NCBI GenBank assembly: GCA_016191875.1
Contig: JACPVG010000032.1
Span: forward strand, 60,624-124,623
Source: Chloroflexota bacterium
GTDB taxonomy: Bacteria > Chloroflexota > Anaerolineae > Anaerolineales > UBA11579
Reading direction: 5' to 3'
DNA: 64,000 nt
Shown here: positions 1 through 8,150 of the stretch, in pieces
How positions within the stretch are numbered: the stretch's first letter is position 1
Layout: each line of letters begins with the position of its first letter
Program-made: the position numbers and the translations under genes
Notes under the pieces: generated by a model
Told to the model about the DNA's origin: nothing
What the model saw: the letters and a program-made list of their open reading frames with translations, nothing else
Databases searched by the model: none

Positions 1-110
1 TCCGATTGCGCCACATTGATCGCCGCCAGCACTCCCAGCATGATCAAGATGCCGTAGTAGCGAATTTCAAGCGGGCCGATGCTGATTCCTTGCGGGCCGA
101 AGTCGATCAA
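1..110 (-). CDS. lgt: Prolipoprotein diacylglyceryl transferase, N-terminal end only
   Basis: Only the first 36 codons lie in the window; the gene continues leftwards. The translation begins MIDFGPQGISIGPLEIRYYG and goes on into a hydrophobic stretch. This is the characteristic Lgt amino terminus (a short polar lead, then xxGPLxIRYYG, then the first membrane helix). Lgt transfers the diacylglyceryl group of phosphatidylglycerol to the lipobox cysteine of prolipoproteins at the cytoplasmic membrane. The start is TTG at 110, preceded by AAGGA about ten bases upstream. It overlaps the TGA stop of the preceding phosphatidyltransferase by TTGA, which implies translational coupling. The window also has lspA, the next enzyme in lipoprotein maturation, and many lipobox proteins. 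The call rests on a short segment. Confidence 0.8.
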   Translation of the reverse strand, partial: MIDFGPQGISIGPLEIRYYGILIMLGVLAAINVAQS

Positions 111-748
111 TCCGTTCTGCTCCTTCCGCCTGCCCGTCCCGCCCGCGACTCACGCCGGACGTAGGCGATGCGCTGGAGGGCGGTTATGTTCGCCCCCACC
201 GCGATGATTCCGACGCCGATTAACGGGATGCCAAACAGGACACACGGCACAACGATCAGGAACCGCTCGACCCGCGTGAACAAGCCAACCTTGGCCTCCA
301 GACCAAGCCCCTGGGCGCGCGCCCGGATGTACGATACCAATACCGTGCCGCCCGCCGCGGCCATGCTCAACAGCACACCCAGGGGGACGCTGTGCTCCAC
401 GAAATACCAGGCCAGCCCGGTGAATATGAACAATTCGATGTAGCGGTCGCTGACCGAATCCACGAACGCGCCAAACTCTTCCGGCTCGCCGCGCAGCCGC
501 GCAATGGTTCCATCCAGCGCGTCAAAGGGACCGGAAGCCAGGATGAGCAGACCGCCGATCAGGAGGTTCCCGCGCCCGACCATATACGCCCCGGCCGCGC
601 TGAACAGCACACCCGCGGCCGTCATCATGTTCGGGTGGATTCCCAACCGCACGAATACCCGGCCGGCGCTTTCCAGCAATCCCTTGAAGGCAACGCGCAG
701 TTGGTCTGTCAGAGTCAATGGATCTCTTTGGTCAAGTGTTTGTGTCAC
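107..748 (-). CDS. CDP-alcohol phosphatidyltransferase family protein
   Basis: An integral membrane enzyme of 213 residues that transfers a phosphatidyl group from a CDP-lipid to an alcohol. The family signature is complete: D76, D79-G80, A83-R84, G93, D97 and D101 fit DxxDGxxAR(8x)GxxxDxxxD, which binds the metal ions and CDP. Hydrophobic segments before and after the motif fit the usual six-helix fold. The alcohol acceptor (glycerol phosphate, inositol phosphate or other) cannot be read from the sequence, so no gene symbol is given. The start is GTG at 748 with AGGAAAT just upstream. It is the first gene of a transcript that runs into lgt through a 4-base overlap. Confidence 0.9.
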   Translation of the reverse strand: MTQTLDQRDPLTLTDQLRVAFKGLLESAGRVFVRLGIHPNMMTAAGVLFSAAGAYMVGRGNLLIGGLLILASGPFDALDGTIARLRGEPEEFGAFVDSVSDRYIELFIFTGLAWYFVEHSVPLGVLLSMAAAGGTVLVSYIRARAQGLGLEAKVGLFTRVERFLIVVPCVLFGIPLIGVGIIAVGANITALQRIAYVRRESRAGRAGGRSRTD

Positions 749-781
749 GCTCGATTTCCTGGTCCCAAGGATAACCGGTAC

Positions 782-818
782 ATGCTATCGCGCCGTTTGA
801 CGGCTGTCAAGCAAACGG
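782..818 (-). promoter_or_regulatory. Promoter of the CDP-alcohol phosphatidyltransferase-lgt operon, with an overlapping inverted repeat
   Basis: On the minus strand TTGACA (805-810) is followed after 17 bases by TAGCAT (782-787), 33 bases before the GTG start. CCGTTTG (793-799) and CAAACGG (812-818) form a 7-base inverted repeat whose centre lies on the -35 box, a geometry typical of a repressor operator. The promoter elements are seen directly; the operator is inference. Confidence 0.6.
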
Positions 819-876
819 CTTGAGTCGTCGCGTTCCCTGGATCTGATTGGTTACTCATTCTTTGCCGTGCCGCGAG

Positions 877-3165
877 TCATTCACCATCCTCTTCTTCATC
901 GCCCCCGTAGAGCGGATTCGGTTCATCGCGGTCGATCAACACATCGCGTTCCCGCCCGCCCCCGAGGGAGGGACCCACCACGCCCATATCTTCCAGTTCA
1001 TCAACCAGTCGCGCCGCCCGCGGGTAACCGATGCGCAGCCGGCGCTGGAAGAGCGAGGCGCTGGCATGCCCGGTTTCCTGGATGACCTGAATCGCACTGC
1101 GGATCAGGTCGTCGCGGTCCGCCAGCACCGCCTCCTCGGCCAGGGCGCGTTCCCAGGGCGGTACGTCCTCCGTGCTGGGCGCGGCCTCCTGCCAGTAGGC
1201 GATGACGTGATCGATTTCTTGATCCGTCACTATCGCGCCCTGGGCGCGGATCGGCGTGCCGACTTCCGGCGGCAGGAACAGCATGTCGCCGCGCCCCAGC
1301 AGGTTCTCGGCGCCGCCCGCATCCAGGATGACGCGCGAATCCACCGAACTGGCTACTGAGAACGACAGGCGCGCCGGAAAATTGGCCTTGATCAGCCCGG
1401 TGACCACATCCGTGCTGGGACGTTGCGTGGCAACCACCAGATGGATGCCGGTGGCGCGCGCCATCTGCGCCAGGCGCACGATCGTCGCCTCGGTCGACTC
1501 AGCCGAATTCATCATCAGGTCAGCCAGCTCATCGATTAACACCACGATGCGCGCCAGGGGCTCGTATTCCTTGCGCCGGCCTGCCTTGCGGTTATAACTC
1601 TCGAGGTCGCGGGCGCGCAGTTCCTCCAGCAGTTTGTAGCGCCGTTCCATTTCCGCCACCACCCAGCGCAGCACCCCGGCTATGCGCTCCAGGTTCGTTT
1701 CCACCTTGCCGAGCAGGTGCGGCAGTCCATTGAAGCGCACCAACTCCACCATCTTCGGGTCGATCATCACCAGCCGCAGGTCGCGCGGTGAGTTGTTCAT
1801 CGCCAGGCAGATCGTCAGCGCCGCGATGCAGATGGATTTCCCGGAACCGGTCGTCCCGGCGATCAGCAGATGCGGCATGCGCGCCAGGTCAGCCGCCAGC
1901 GGCTGGCCGGAGACGTCCCGCCCAAGGGCTATTGCCAGCGGAGACTCCAGCCGGTGGAAGTCCTGGCTCTCCAGTATTGAGCGCAGCCGTACCACGGCGG
2001 CCTTTTCATTCGGGACTTCGATTCCGACGTAGGACTTGCCGGGCACCGGCGCCTGGATTCTCAAACGTTTGGCCGAAAGCGCCAGTGCCAGGTCGCGCTG
2101 CAACGCGGCGATCTGCGAAACGCGCACCTTCTGGCGCGCTTCGCTGTCGTCCTCTTCCGGACGGTCGAAGTACCCCGGCTCCACCGCAAACTGGGTCACC
2201 GTCGGCCCTACTTGGAAGCCCACCACCCGCGCCGGCACGCCGAACTCGGCCAGCGTCTTCTCGATCAGGCCCGCCGTCTGGTTGATGTGCCGCTCGCTGG
2301 GGCGCGCCGAAGGTTCCTCTTGCAGAAGTTCCAGGGGCGGCAGTTCCGGTTTGCGGGCGGGCAGCCCCGGAGCGGGTTCGGAAGACTCCTCCTCCACCCG
2401 GAACTGCTTTCGAAATTCAGGCGGGATGTAGGCTTTCCGGCGCTGGGCGGTCTCGGGTTTTCCGGCGTCACTGCGGGCCTCATCCATGGCCGCGATACTT
2501 ACCGCCGGCGCGTCGTCCGGCAGCCGGGTCGGAGGCTGGCCCGGCTCCTCCAGCCGCTGCTCGAGCCAGACCAGTAGCGGCCCCAGTATCCCCAGACCAT
2601 AGGCGCCTCCGGCGAGGGCCGCCGCCAGGAAAATGATTGCCTGCACGAACGCGGCCAACCCGTCCGGCAGGGCCGCGAACGGCAGGCCGATAAAATAGGC
2701 GATCGCCCAGCCAAGGCGGCCGCCGTCCAGGCCGGCTTCGGCCCGCTCCAGCGAACCGCCTCCAAATACAGCCAGGGTCGCCAGGACGGCAAACGCCGCC
2801 GCCTCCAGCGCGATCACCCGCAACCACATGCGGTTATCAAATGGATGGCTGCGTTGGTAGAGCAGCAGCAAGCCGGCCATTCCCAGCACCACCACGATCA
2901 GAACACTTCCCCAACCGAACCATACGCGCAGGCCGGCCGCCCACAGCGTCAGCCAGGCGCCGCTGGTCAGCCCGATCAACGCCAGCAGCGTCATGCTCGC
3001 CGCAGCCAGCAGGAATACCCCGCCAATGTCGCGGGCGAACCTTCGGAAACGGCTCCACACCTGTTGGAGCAGGCGCAGCCACGGCGCGCTGGGCGGCCCT
3101 TCTTCAGGCGCACGCGCCATAGCGCCGGGCCTTTCCCTGTTCCGAGCACTTCGTTTGCTTTTCAT
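877..3165 (-). CDS. ftsK: DNA translocase FtsK/SpoIIIE
   Basis: A 762-residue septal DNA pump that moves chromosome ends during division. An N-terminal membrane region (hydrophobic segments at about 47-70, 80-103, 115-135, 150-200) is followed by a linker, then a RecA-like motor with Walker A GTTGSGKS at 437-444 and Walker B IVVLIDELADL at 540-550. The C-terminal part from about 690 (ASASLFQRRLRIGYPRAARL) is the winged-helix gamma domain that reads orientation sequences in the FtsK/SpoIIIE family. The length is normal for the shorter FtsK/SpoIIIE proteins. The ATG at 3165 lies 8 bases after the stop of the S1-domain gene, so the two are probably co-transcribed. Confidence 0.96.
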   Translation of the reverse strand: MKSKRSARNRERPGAMARAPEEGPPSAPWLRLLQQVWSRFRRFARDIGGVFLLAAASMTLLALIGLTSGAWLTLWAAGLRVWFGWGSVLIVVVLGMAGLLLLYQRSHPFDNRMWLRVIALEAAAFAVLATLAVFGGGSLERAEAGLDGGRLGWAIAYFIGLPFAALPDGLAAFVQAIIFLAAALAGGAYGLGILGPLLVWLEQRLEEPGQPPTRLPDDAPAVSIAAMDEARSDAGKPETAQRRKAYIPPEFRKQFRVEEESSEPAPGLPARKPELPPLELLQEEPSARPSERHINQTAGLIEKTLAEFGVPARVVGFQVGPTVTQFAVEPGYFDRPEEDDSEARQKVRVSQIAALQRDLALALSAKRLRIQAPVPGKSYVGIEVPNEKAAVVRLRSILESQDFHRLESPLAIALGRDVSGQPLAADLARMPHLLIAGTTGSGKSICIAALTICLAMNNSPRDLRLVMIDPKMVELVRFNGLPHLLGKVETNLERIAGVLRWVVAEMERRYKLLEELRARDLESYNRKAGRRKEYEPLARIVVLIDELADLMMNSAESTEATIVRLAQMARATGIHLVVATQRPSTDVVTGLIKANFPARLSFSVASSVDSRVILDAGGAENLLGRGDMLFLPPEVGTPIRAQGAIVTDQEIDHVIAYWQEAAPSTEDVPPWERALAEEAVLADRDDLIRSAIQVIQETGHASASLFQRRLRIGYPRAARLVDELEDMGVVGPSLGGGRERDVLIDRDEPNPLYGGDEEEDGE

Positions 3166-3173
3166 CTTCGGCT

Positions 3174-4115
3174 CTATGTCTGGATGGCCCGCAGGCGCAG
3201 GCTCAGGCGCTGACGCCCGGGTTCCACCGACAGCACTTCCCCCACCACCTGCTGGCCGACCATCAAGCCGCCCTGCGGCAGATTCATTTCGGAATTATGG
3301 ATCAGTCCTTCAAGTCCGTCCTCAAGCCGCGCAAAGGCCCCGAACCGGGCGATTTCTGTTATCGTCGCCGGGACGACCACGCCAACCGGATAGCGTTCAG
3401 CAGCCGTCTCCCAGGGGTTTTCTTTCAGACGCTTCAGGCTCAAGGCCACCCGTCCGCGCCGAGCATCCAGCTGCAAGACCATCACGTCGATGCAGTCGCC
3501 CAACCTGAGAAAATCAGCCGGGTCGGCTACCCGACCCCACGAGAGTTCTGAAATGTGCGCCAGGCCTTCCACCCCGCCCAGGTCTATGAAAACCCCAAAC
3601 GAGGTGATATTCGTGATACAGCCGCGCAGTCTCTGGCCGGGGGATATCTCCTGGAAAAGCCGCTGGCGCGCGCCCGGCGCGGCCTTGGCAGCCCGTTCGG
3701 AAAATACGATCCGGCCGCGCCGCGCATCGCATTCGATGATTTTTAACCGTAGAGTTTTCCCCACGTAGGTCTTCAGCTTCGCTGCACGCACCTGTTCGGA
3801 GGCTCCATCCGGGCCGGCCACCAGGTGCGATGCCGGCACAAAACCGCAGATTTCTTCGTTCTCCACCAGCAGGCCGCCGCGGTTGTACCCAAGCACATGG
3901 CACTCAACAATACGTTCTTCGCTTTGGAGCTGCTCCGCCCGGAGGTAATCGACTGCCCGCCCACCGATGCTCCCCCACGGCTGGCTGCCACTCCCGGAAC
4001 GCGTCCGGCTACCGGGCGCGGGTCTTCCCCCATCCACTTCTTCGGATTCAATGATCGCCGACCAATAACCATCGTCAAAAAGCGTGGGGCCCGTCAGGGA
4101 TTGTTCTTCGCCCAT
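3174..4115 (-). CDS. S1 RNA-binding domain protein (three S1 repeats)
   Basis: A 313-residue protein with an acidic/polar amino end of about 60 residues and three S1 (OB-fold) repeats at roughly 66-130, 155-230 and 244-310. The repeats carry family landmarks such as GFVPASHL, FGVFIDLGGVEGLAHISELSW and FGAFARLEDGLEGLIHNSE. S1 repeats bind single-stranded RNA. With only three copies this resembles the short, ribosomal-protein-S1-like proteins of Gram-positive and related phyla rather than the six-repeat RpsA of Proteobacteria. It may act in translation initiation or in RNA turnover. It lies 19 bases after the 7TM-GAF gene and 8 bases before ftsK, on the same strand. Confidence 0.88.
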   Translation of the reverse strand: MGEEQSLTGPTLFDDGYWSAIIESEEVDGGRPAPGSRTRSGSGSQPWGSIGGRAVDYLRAEQLQSEERIVECHVLGYNRGGLLVENEEICGFVPASHLVAGPDGASEQVRAAKLKTYVGKTLRLKIIECDARRGRIVFSERAAKAAPGARQRLFQEISPGQRLRGCITNITSFGVFIDLGGVEGLAHISELSWGRVADPADFLRLGDCIDVMVLQLDARRGRVALSLKRLKENPWETAAERYPVGVVVPATITEIARFGAFARLEDGLEGLIHNSEMNLPQGGLMVGQQVVGEVLSVEPGRQRLSLRLRAIQT

Positions 4116-4134
4116 TCTTACTACACCTTCTCCA

Positions 4135-6036
4135 TCACTTCAGGTCCGTGTGCGCCTCGCGTTCCATCTCCATGATCATACCTGCCACTGACTCGATCGC
4201 CACCCGCTGCTTTCGATACAGGTCTGCCTCCGACATCGCCAGTTTGAGCGCGATCTCGCGAACCTTGCGCCCCTCCATGAATTTCATCTCCAGGATGTTG
4301 TACAGGATCCACTCTCCCGTGAACCTGCGCTCGCCTTCCGGCCTCACTTTCTCGACCGCCTGCTTGAGGATCGCCCGCATCGCATTGGCCGGGTTGCCCT
4401 CGTGTTCCACCAGCGCTTCCTGCACCACCCGCAGGCTTAACAGCGGGTTCTCCGTGAGTTTCGGCCCGCCCCAATAATGGCTGAGCGCATCCTTCACCCA
4501 CTGCGACAGGTCTCTGGCTTCCTCCCAAGCGGCTGTGTCGCTCAACAGTTCGCGCTGGTCATAGCGCACTGCCGCCCGCATCCGCTGCAACACACCCACC
4601 CGCGCCCGCAGGGCTTCGAGCGAGGCCAGCAGTTGCTGCTGCAAGCGGCGGTCTTCCAGCGCCACGGCCGCCCTGCGGCCCAACGCGGTCAGCGTTTCAG
4701 CCAGGTCTTCCTCCAGACGCTGCTCGGACCTCCTCTGCACGCCCAGGATACCCAACAATGCCCGTGGCTGCTGCAGACTGTATAAAGGATACAACCAAAA
4801 TTCGCCCCAGGCAAATAGTTCCTGTTCAGCGTCCTGTTCCGTGCGCCGGATGGATTCATGCAGGCCATCCTGCCCCGAGCCGGCGTCGATGAGGTCTTTT
4901 TTGCCCACCGCCACGATGGTTTCAAGGCCGCCCTCGCCGAGCGCCGCTACGAACGCGGTGGACACCTGAAACTTATCGCACACCGATGCCAGCACCGCCT
5001 CAAGGAACTGCCGCAGGTCAGAGGTCGAGATCAGCCGCTCCTCCAGGTTGTGGAGCAGCTCCACATCCCCACGCTCCGGGCCATAGAAGAACCAGCGTTC
5101 GATGGTGGGGTAGACCAGCGTGATGGCGTGCTCCAGCAGCAACACGCTTGTGACCGTGATGATGGGAATCGCCACCGAATACTGGCTGCCCAGTAACTGG
5201 CTGATGATGTGCGTCGCCGTCATTAGGATCAGCACCGCAAACAGCGTTACCGGACCGCGCAGCAGCCACTTCAACAACCGGCTGCGGATGATGCGGTCCG
5301 GCCAGGGCACCCCGAAGAACGCCACGGCATACGCCATCAACACCAGAAACCAGAATACCGCCAGGTTGCCGGCCACCACCAGTCCCAGGAAAATGAGCTC
5401 GAAGCGCTCGGCAAATCCGCTGGTGATCTGCAGGTATGGGAACATCCCGGCCGCCAGCACCAGCGCCCCGATCTGGAAATAACCGATTCGCCGTTGGCTC
5501 ACACCCAGGCGCGTGCGCCCGTAGGCGCGGTGCAGCATCACTGCCGCAAAGGCCACGGCCGCCAGATACAGGAGGAAGAACCACGGACTGAGCAGACCCG
5601 GGGCAAGGCGGGGGTAAGGCACCGCATCGAATTCAACCGGCCCCACCAGCAGGCCCAGGGGCAGCGCCGCCAGAAAAGCCGTCGCGATTCCATACGCCAG
5701 CCGGATTCCCCGCCGCCGCCGCCCGCGCGAGGGTCGGCCGGTGGTCTCCAGAACAGCATCCGCAAAGTGCATATACGCCACCGGGAAATACACCAGCCCC
5801 ACCCATTGGAACCGCAGCCAGAACGTCAGGCCTTCTTCCGACGCCATCGCCCCGCTGATGGCTTCTCCCGAAAAGACGACCATCACACAGGCCAGAATCA
5901 CGGCAAAGGAGCGCGACACCCGGTCGCGCAGGTTGAACGTGAGCGCCCGCAGGAAGAGCGAAAGCGCCGTCACCGCGATGCCCGCCTCGAAGGTCTGATT
6001 CAAGAGTTGCAGGAAGGATCTGAGGATCTCGCTCAT
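4135..6036 (-). CDS. Membrane sensor: 7TM-type N-terminal region, GAF domain, helix-turn-helix-like C-terminus
   Basis: A 633-residue protein. The first 245 residues hold a series of hydrophobic helices resembling the 7TM sensor region at the front of some histidine kinases, including the stretch FWLRFQWVGLVYFPVAYMHF. Two more hydrophobic segments follow to about 300, then a GAF-like domain at about 330-475. No histidine kinase H-box, HATPase, GGDEF or phosphatase motif is present. The final 100 residues end in a helical segment (VREIALKLAMSEADLYRKQR) with the look of a helix-turn-helix. This would be a one-component membrane regulator, or a sensor that passes its signal to a partner. Function is inference; the family is not known to me by name. 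It lies 5 bases after the GNAT gene. Confidence 0.65.
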   Translation of the reverse strand: MSEILRSFLQLLNQTFEAGIAVTALSLFLRALTFNLRDRVSRSFAVILACVMVVFSGEAISGAMASEEGLTFWLRFQWVGLVYFPVAYMHFADAVLETTGRPSRGRRRRGIRLAYGIATAFLAALPLGLLVGPVEFDAVPYPRLAPGLLSPWFFLLYLAAVAFAAVMLHRAYGRTRLGVSQRRIGYFQIGALVLAAGMFPYLQITSGFAERFELIFLGLVVAGNLAVFWFLVLMAYAVAFFGVPWPDRIIRSRLLKWLLRGPVTLFAVLILMTATHIISQLLGSQYSVAIPIITVTSVLLLEHAITLVYPTIERWFFYGPERGDVELLHNLEERLISTSDLRQFLEAVLASVCDKFQVSTAFVAALGEGGLETIVAVGKKDLIDAGSGQDGLHESIRRTEQDAEQELFAWGEFWLYPLYSLQQPRALLGILGVQRRSEQRLEEDLAETLTALGRRAAVALEDRRLQQQLLASLEALRARVGVLQRMRAAVRYDQRELLSDTAAWEEARDLSQWVKDALSHYWGGPKLTENPLLSLRVVQEALVEHEGNPANAMRAILKQAVEKVRPEGERRFTGEWILYNILEMKFMEGRKVREIALKLAMSEADLYRKQRVAIESVAGMIMEMEREAHTDLK

Positions 6037-6041
6037 TCAGG

Positions 6042-6581
6042 CTATCCCACGCTCCGGGCGAAGAACAAGGCGATATCCTGGTTGGCAAAGTAGCGGTCGT
6101 TGTAGCCGCAAAACTCGAATCCCAGTTTGACCGCCATGCGGATGGCCGGGTGATTTTTGCTCTGCATCTCAAGGATAAGGCGGGCATACCCCTGCTGCTT
6201 GGCCCATGTCTGCGCGCCACGCACCAGCGCGCTGCCCGCGCCCTGCCGCCGGAAGCGCCGCCCCACCACCAGGTCGGAAACCGTTACCCCGCCGGAAGAG
6301 GGCATGGGTGCCAGGCTGACGTAGCCAATGACCTCCCCGTCGCGTTCCGCTGCCAGCACCGCCGGGCGCTCTTTCCAGTCCTCGGCCAGGGCCTGCGGGT
6401 TGCGCGGGTAATCCACCCGCATCGAGCGCGGCAGGCGTACTTCGCGGAAACGCGCCGCCAGTTCCCCCTCTTCGTGTTGCACATCCATCTGCCATACATA
6501 GTCAGTATGGTAGGAAGGGTCAAGCGCCGCCAGGACGGCGATATCGGCCAATGCCAGGGGACGGACTTGGATCTCTGCCAT
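6042..6581 (-). CDS. GNAT family N-acetyltransferase
   Basis: A 179-residue acetyl-CoA-dependent acyltransferase. The GNAT core is visible in EVIGYVSLAP (beta 4), VVGRRFRRQGAGSALVRGA (the Q/RxxGxG/A acetyl-CoA pyrophosphate loop) and LEMQSKNHPAIRMAVKLGFEF near the end. This last segment matches the family pattern in which the acceptor and the CoA arm are held. The substrate cannot be told from the sequence; the layout resembles the RimI-like and small-molecule acetyltransferases. It sits 9 bases from the downstream end of the membrane/Ig-like gene and 5 bases before the 7TM-GAF gene, so all three are likely on one transcript. Confidence 0.88.
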   Translation of the reverse strand: MAEIQVRPLALADIAVLAALDPSYHTDYVWQMDVQHEEGELAARFREVRLPRSMRVDYPRNPQALAEDWKERPAVLAAERDGEVIGYVSLAPMPSSGGVTVSDLVVGRRFRRQGAGSALVRGAQTWAKQQGYARLILEMQSKNHPAIRMAVKLGFEFCGYNDRYFANQDIALFFARSVG

Positions 6582-6590
6582 CGGGAGGCC

Positions 6591-7280
6591 TTAGGGACCC
6601 GCGCTGATGCGGATCGGCACCCGGCAAGGGGGCAGCGATTGGCCGGAGTTGTCGATCACGATCAATTGCAGGACGTATTCGCCGGGCGGGATATTGCGCG
6701 TATCCCAGACCGGCACCAGCGCTCCTTCGTCCACCGGCGACCGTCCGGCCTGGATCGTGAGCCACAGTTCTTCCTGGGCGCGAGCGTATTCGACCTTGTA
6801 GAAACCCAGGTTGGTGACCTGCACGCTGCCTTCAATAGCCGTCTCGCCGCTCACAGTCTCGCCTGCGGTCGGGGAAGTGATGATCAGGCTGCCCTCCACG
6901 CATCCGGCCGGCGAGGCGTCCACGGTGGGCAGCGGCGTGGCCGTCGCCAGCGCGCCATCCGCGCCTTCGATCAGGTTGCCGTCTTCATCCAGCAGCGGCG
7001 CGGCGGTCGGGAAAAGCGGCAGGACGATTTCCGGGGCCAGGGTTGGCCCGATGAAGGTCACGAGCGAAAAGACCGCCACGCCCATCATGAGCAGGATGAA
7101 GATCATCAGGGCGTTCTGGTTCAACCGTCGCTGGGCGCTCGTTCGTTCCAGGCCATACACCGCCTGACGGCCCTCCTCCCAGGCCAGCCAGAACCGCCAG
7201 GCATAGACGATGACGCCAACGGCAATCAGAAAATAGATGACCGCTTCGTAGAGTTGGAAGAACCTGAGCACTTCGACCAT
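6591..7280 (-). CDS. Membrane-anchored protein with extracytoplasmic Ig-like domain
   Basis: A 229-residue protein with two hydrophobic helices, at about 10-28 and 57-82, joined by a short charged loop. A linker follows, then a beta-rich domain at about 130-229 that starts GSLIITSPTAGETVSGE and contains IPPGEYVLQLIVIDNSGQ. This is an Ig-like fold of the kind appended to cell-surface or penicillin-binding-type proteins. No catalytic motif is seen. The C-terminal domain is expected outside the membrane. It may hold a surface structure or bind a sugar, but this is inference. The next gene downstream is the GNAT, with a 9-base gap, and PNP lies 16 bases upstream. Confidence 0.6.
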   Translation of the reverse strand: MVEVLRFFQLYEAVIYFLIAVGVIVYAWRFWLAWEEGRQAVYGLERTSAQRRLNQNALMIFILLMMGVAVFSLVTFIGPTLAPEIVLPLFPTAAPLLDEDGNLIEGADGALATATPLPTVDASPAGCVEGSLIITSPTAGETVSGETAIEGSVQVTNLGFYKVEYARAQEELWLTIQAGRSPVDEGALVPVWDTRNIPPGEYVLQLIVIDNSGQSLPPCRVPIRISAGP

Positions 7281-7296
7281 GATGGTTGCTTTGGTT

Positions 7297-8133
7297 CTAG
7301 AGCGCCCGCAACACGGCGCGCAGTAGTGCGATGATCTTCGGCCCGAGAACGCTGCCCGCCTCCAACACTTCTTCGTGTGTTGTCAGTGTTTCCCCGTCCA
7401 GGTTCGCCTTGTTGCTGATTCCGGACACGCCCAGCACACGCGTGCCGCCGTGCCGCGCCACGGTGGCTTCGGGTACAGTGGACATACCCACCGCATCCAC
7501 GCCGCTGAACCGCAGGAAGCGCAGGTCGGCCGGGGTTTCATAACTCGGCCCGGCCAGGCACACATACACGCCTTCGCGCAGAGCCATTCCTTGCTCGCGG
7601 CCCACCTTGCGTGCCAGCGCCAAGAGGTCGCGGTCATACACCCGGCTCATGTCCGGAAAGCGCGGGCCGAAAACATCCAGATTTGGCCCGCGCAACGGGT
7701 TCTGCCCCATCATCCCCAGCAGGTTAAGGTGGTCGGTGATCAGCATCAGGTCGCCGGGCTCAAAGTCCGGGTTTACCGCCCCGGCCGCATTGGTGATGAA
7801 AACGCTGCTCACGCCCATCCGCTGCATCACCCGCACCGGCAGGCCAACCTGGGCCATTGAATAGCCTTCGTAGAAATGAGCACGGCCCTGCATAACGACC
7901 ACAGGCTTCCCTTCCAGTTCGCCGATCACCAGCTGCCCCATATGGCCCTGCACGGTGGAAACCGGCCAGCCCGGCAGGTCGTCGTAGGGTATCCTGGCGT
8001 CTGACTCGATGTCATCTGCCAGCGCGCCCAGGCCGGACCCCAGGATTATTCCGACCTCCGGTTTCAGTTCCGTCCGCGTCCGGATCATACGTACCACGGC
8101 GTCGATTCGCTCCAGGTTAAGGGGTTCATCCAT
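7297..8133 (-). CDS. punA: Purine nucleoside phosphorylase (trimeric, type I)
   Basis: A 278-residue enzyme that cleaves purine (deoxy)ribonucleosides with phosphate to give the base and ribose-1-phosphate. The family signatures are present in order: the phosphate loop GSGLGALAD near residue 31, QGRAHFYEGY at about 79, the long segment beginning FITNAAGAVNPDFEPGDLML at about 110, GPSYETPADLRF at about 190 with the purine-contacting glutamate, and GVSGISNKAN at about 235 with the base-binding asparagine. The length and motifs fit the trimeric inosine/guanosine-specific class rather than hexameric DeoD. It is co-directional with the tyrosine recombinase gene, which ends 18 bases beyond its start. 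Confidence 0.93.
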   Translation of the reverse strand: MDEPLNLERIDAVVRMIRTRTELKPEVGIILGSGLGALADDIESDARIPYDDLPGWPVSTVQGHMGQLVIGELEGKPVVVMQGRAHFYEGYSMAQVGLPVRVMQRMGVSSVFITNAAGAVNPDFEPGDLMLITDHLNLLGMMGQNPLRGPNLDVFGPRFPDMSRVYDRDLLALARKVGREQGMALREGVYVCLAGPSYETPADLRFLRFSGVDAVGMSTVPEATVARHGGTRVLGVSGISNKANLDGETLTTHEEVLEAGSVLGPKIIALLRAVLRAL

Positions 8134-8150
8134 CGGGGTGCTCCGTGTTC

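Noticed and set aside
6150..7334. A 394-codon plus-strand frame across the GNAT and Ig-like genes
   Set aside because: It runs opposite to two well-supported genes and shows no recognisable protein features; a frame bias effect.
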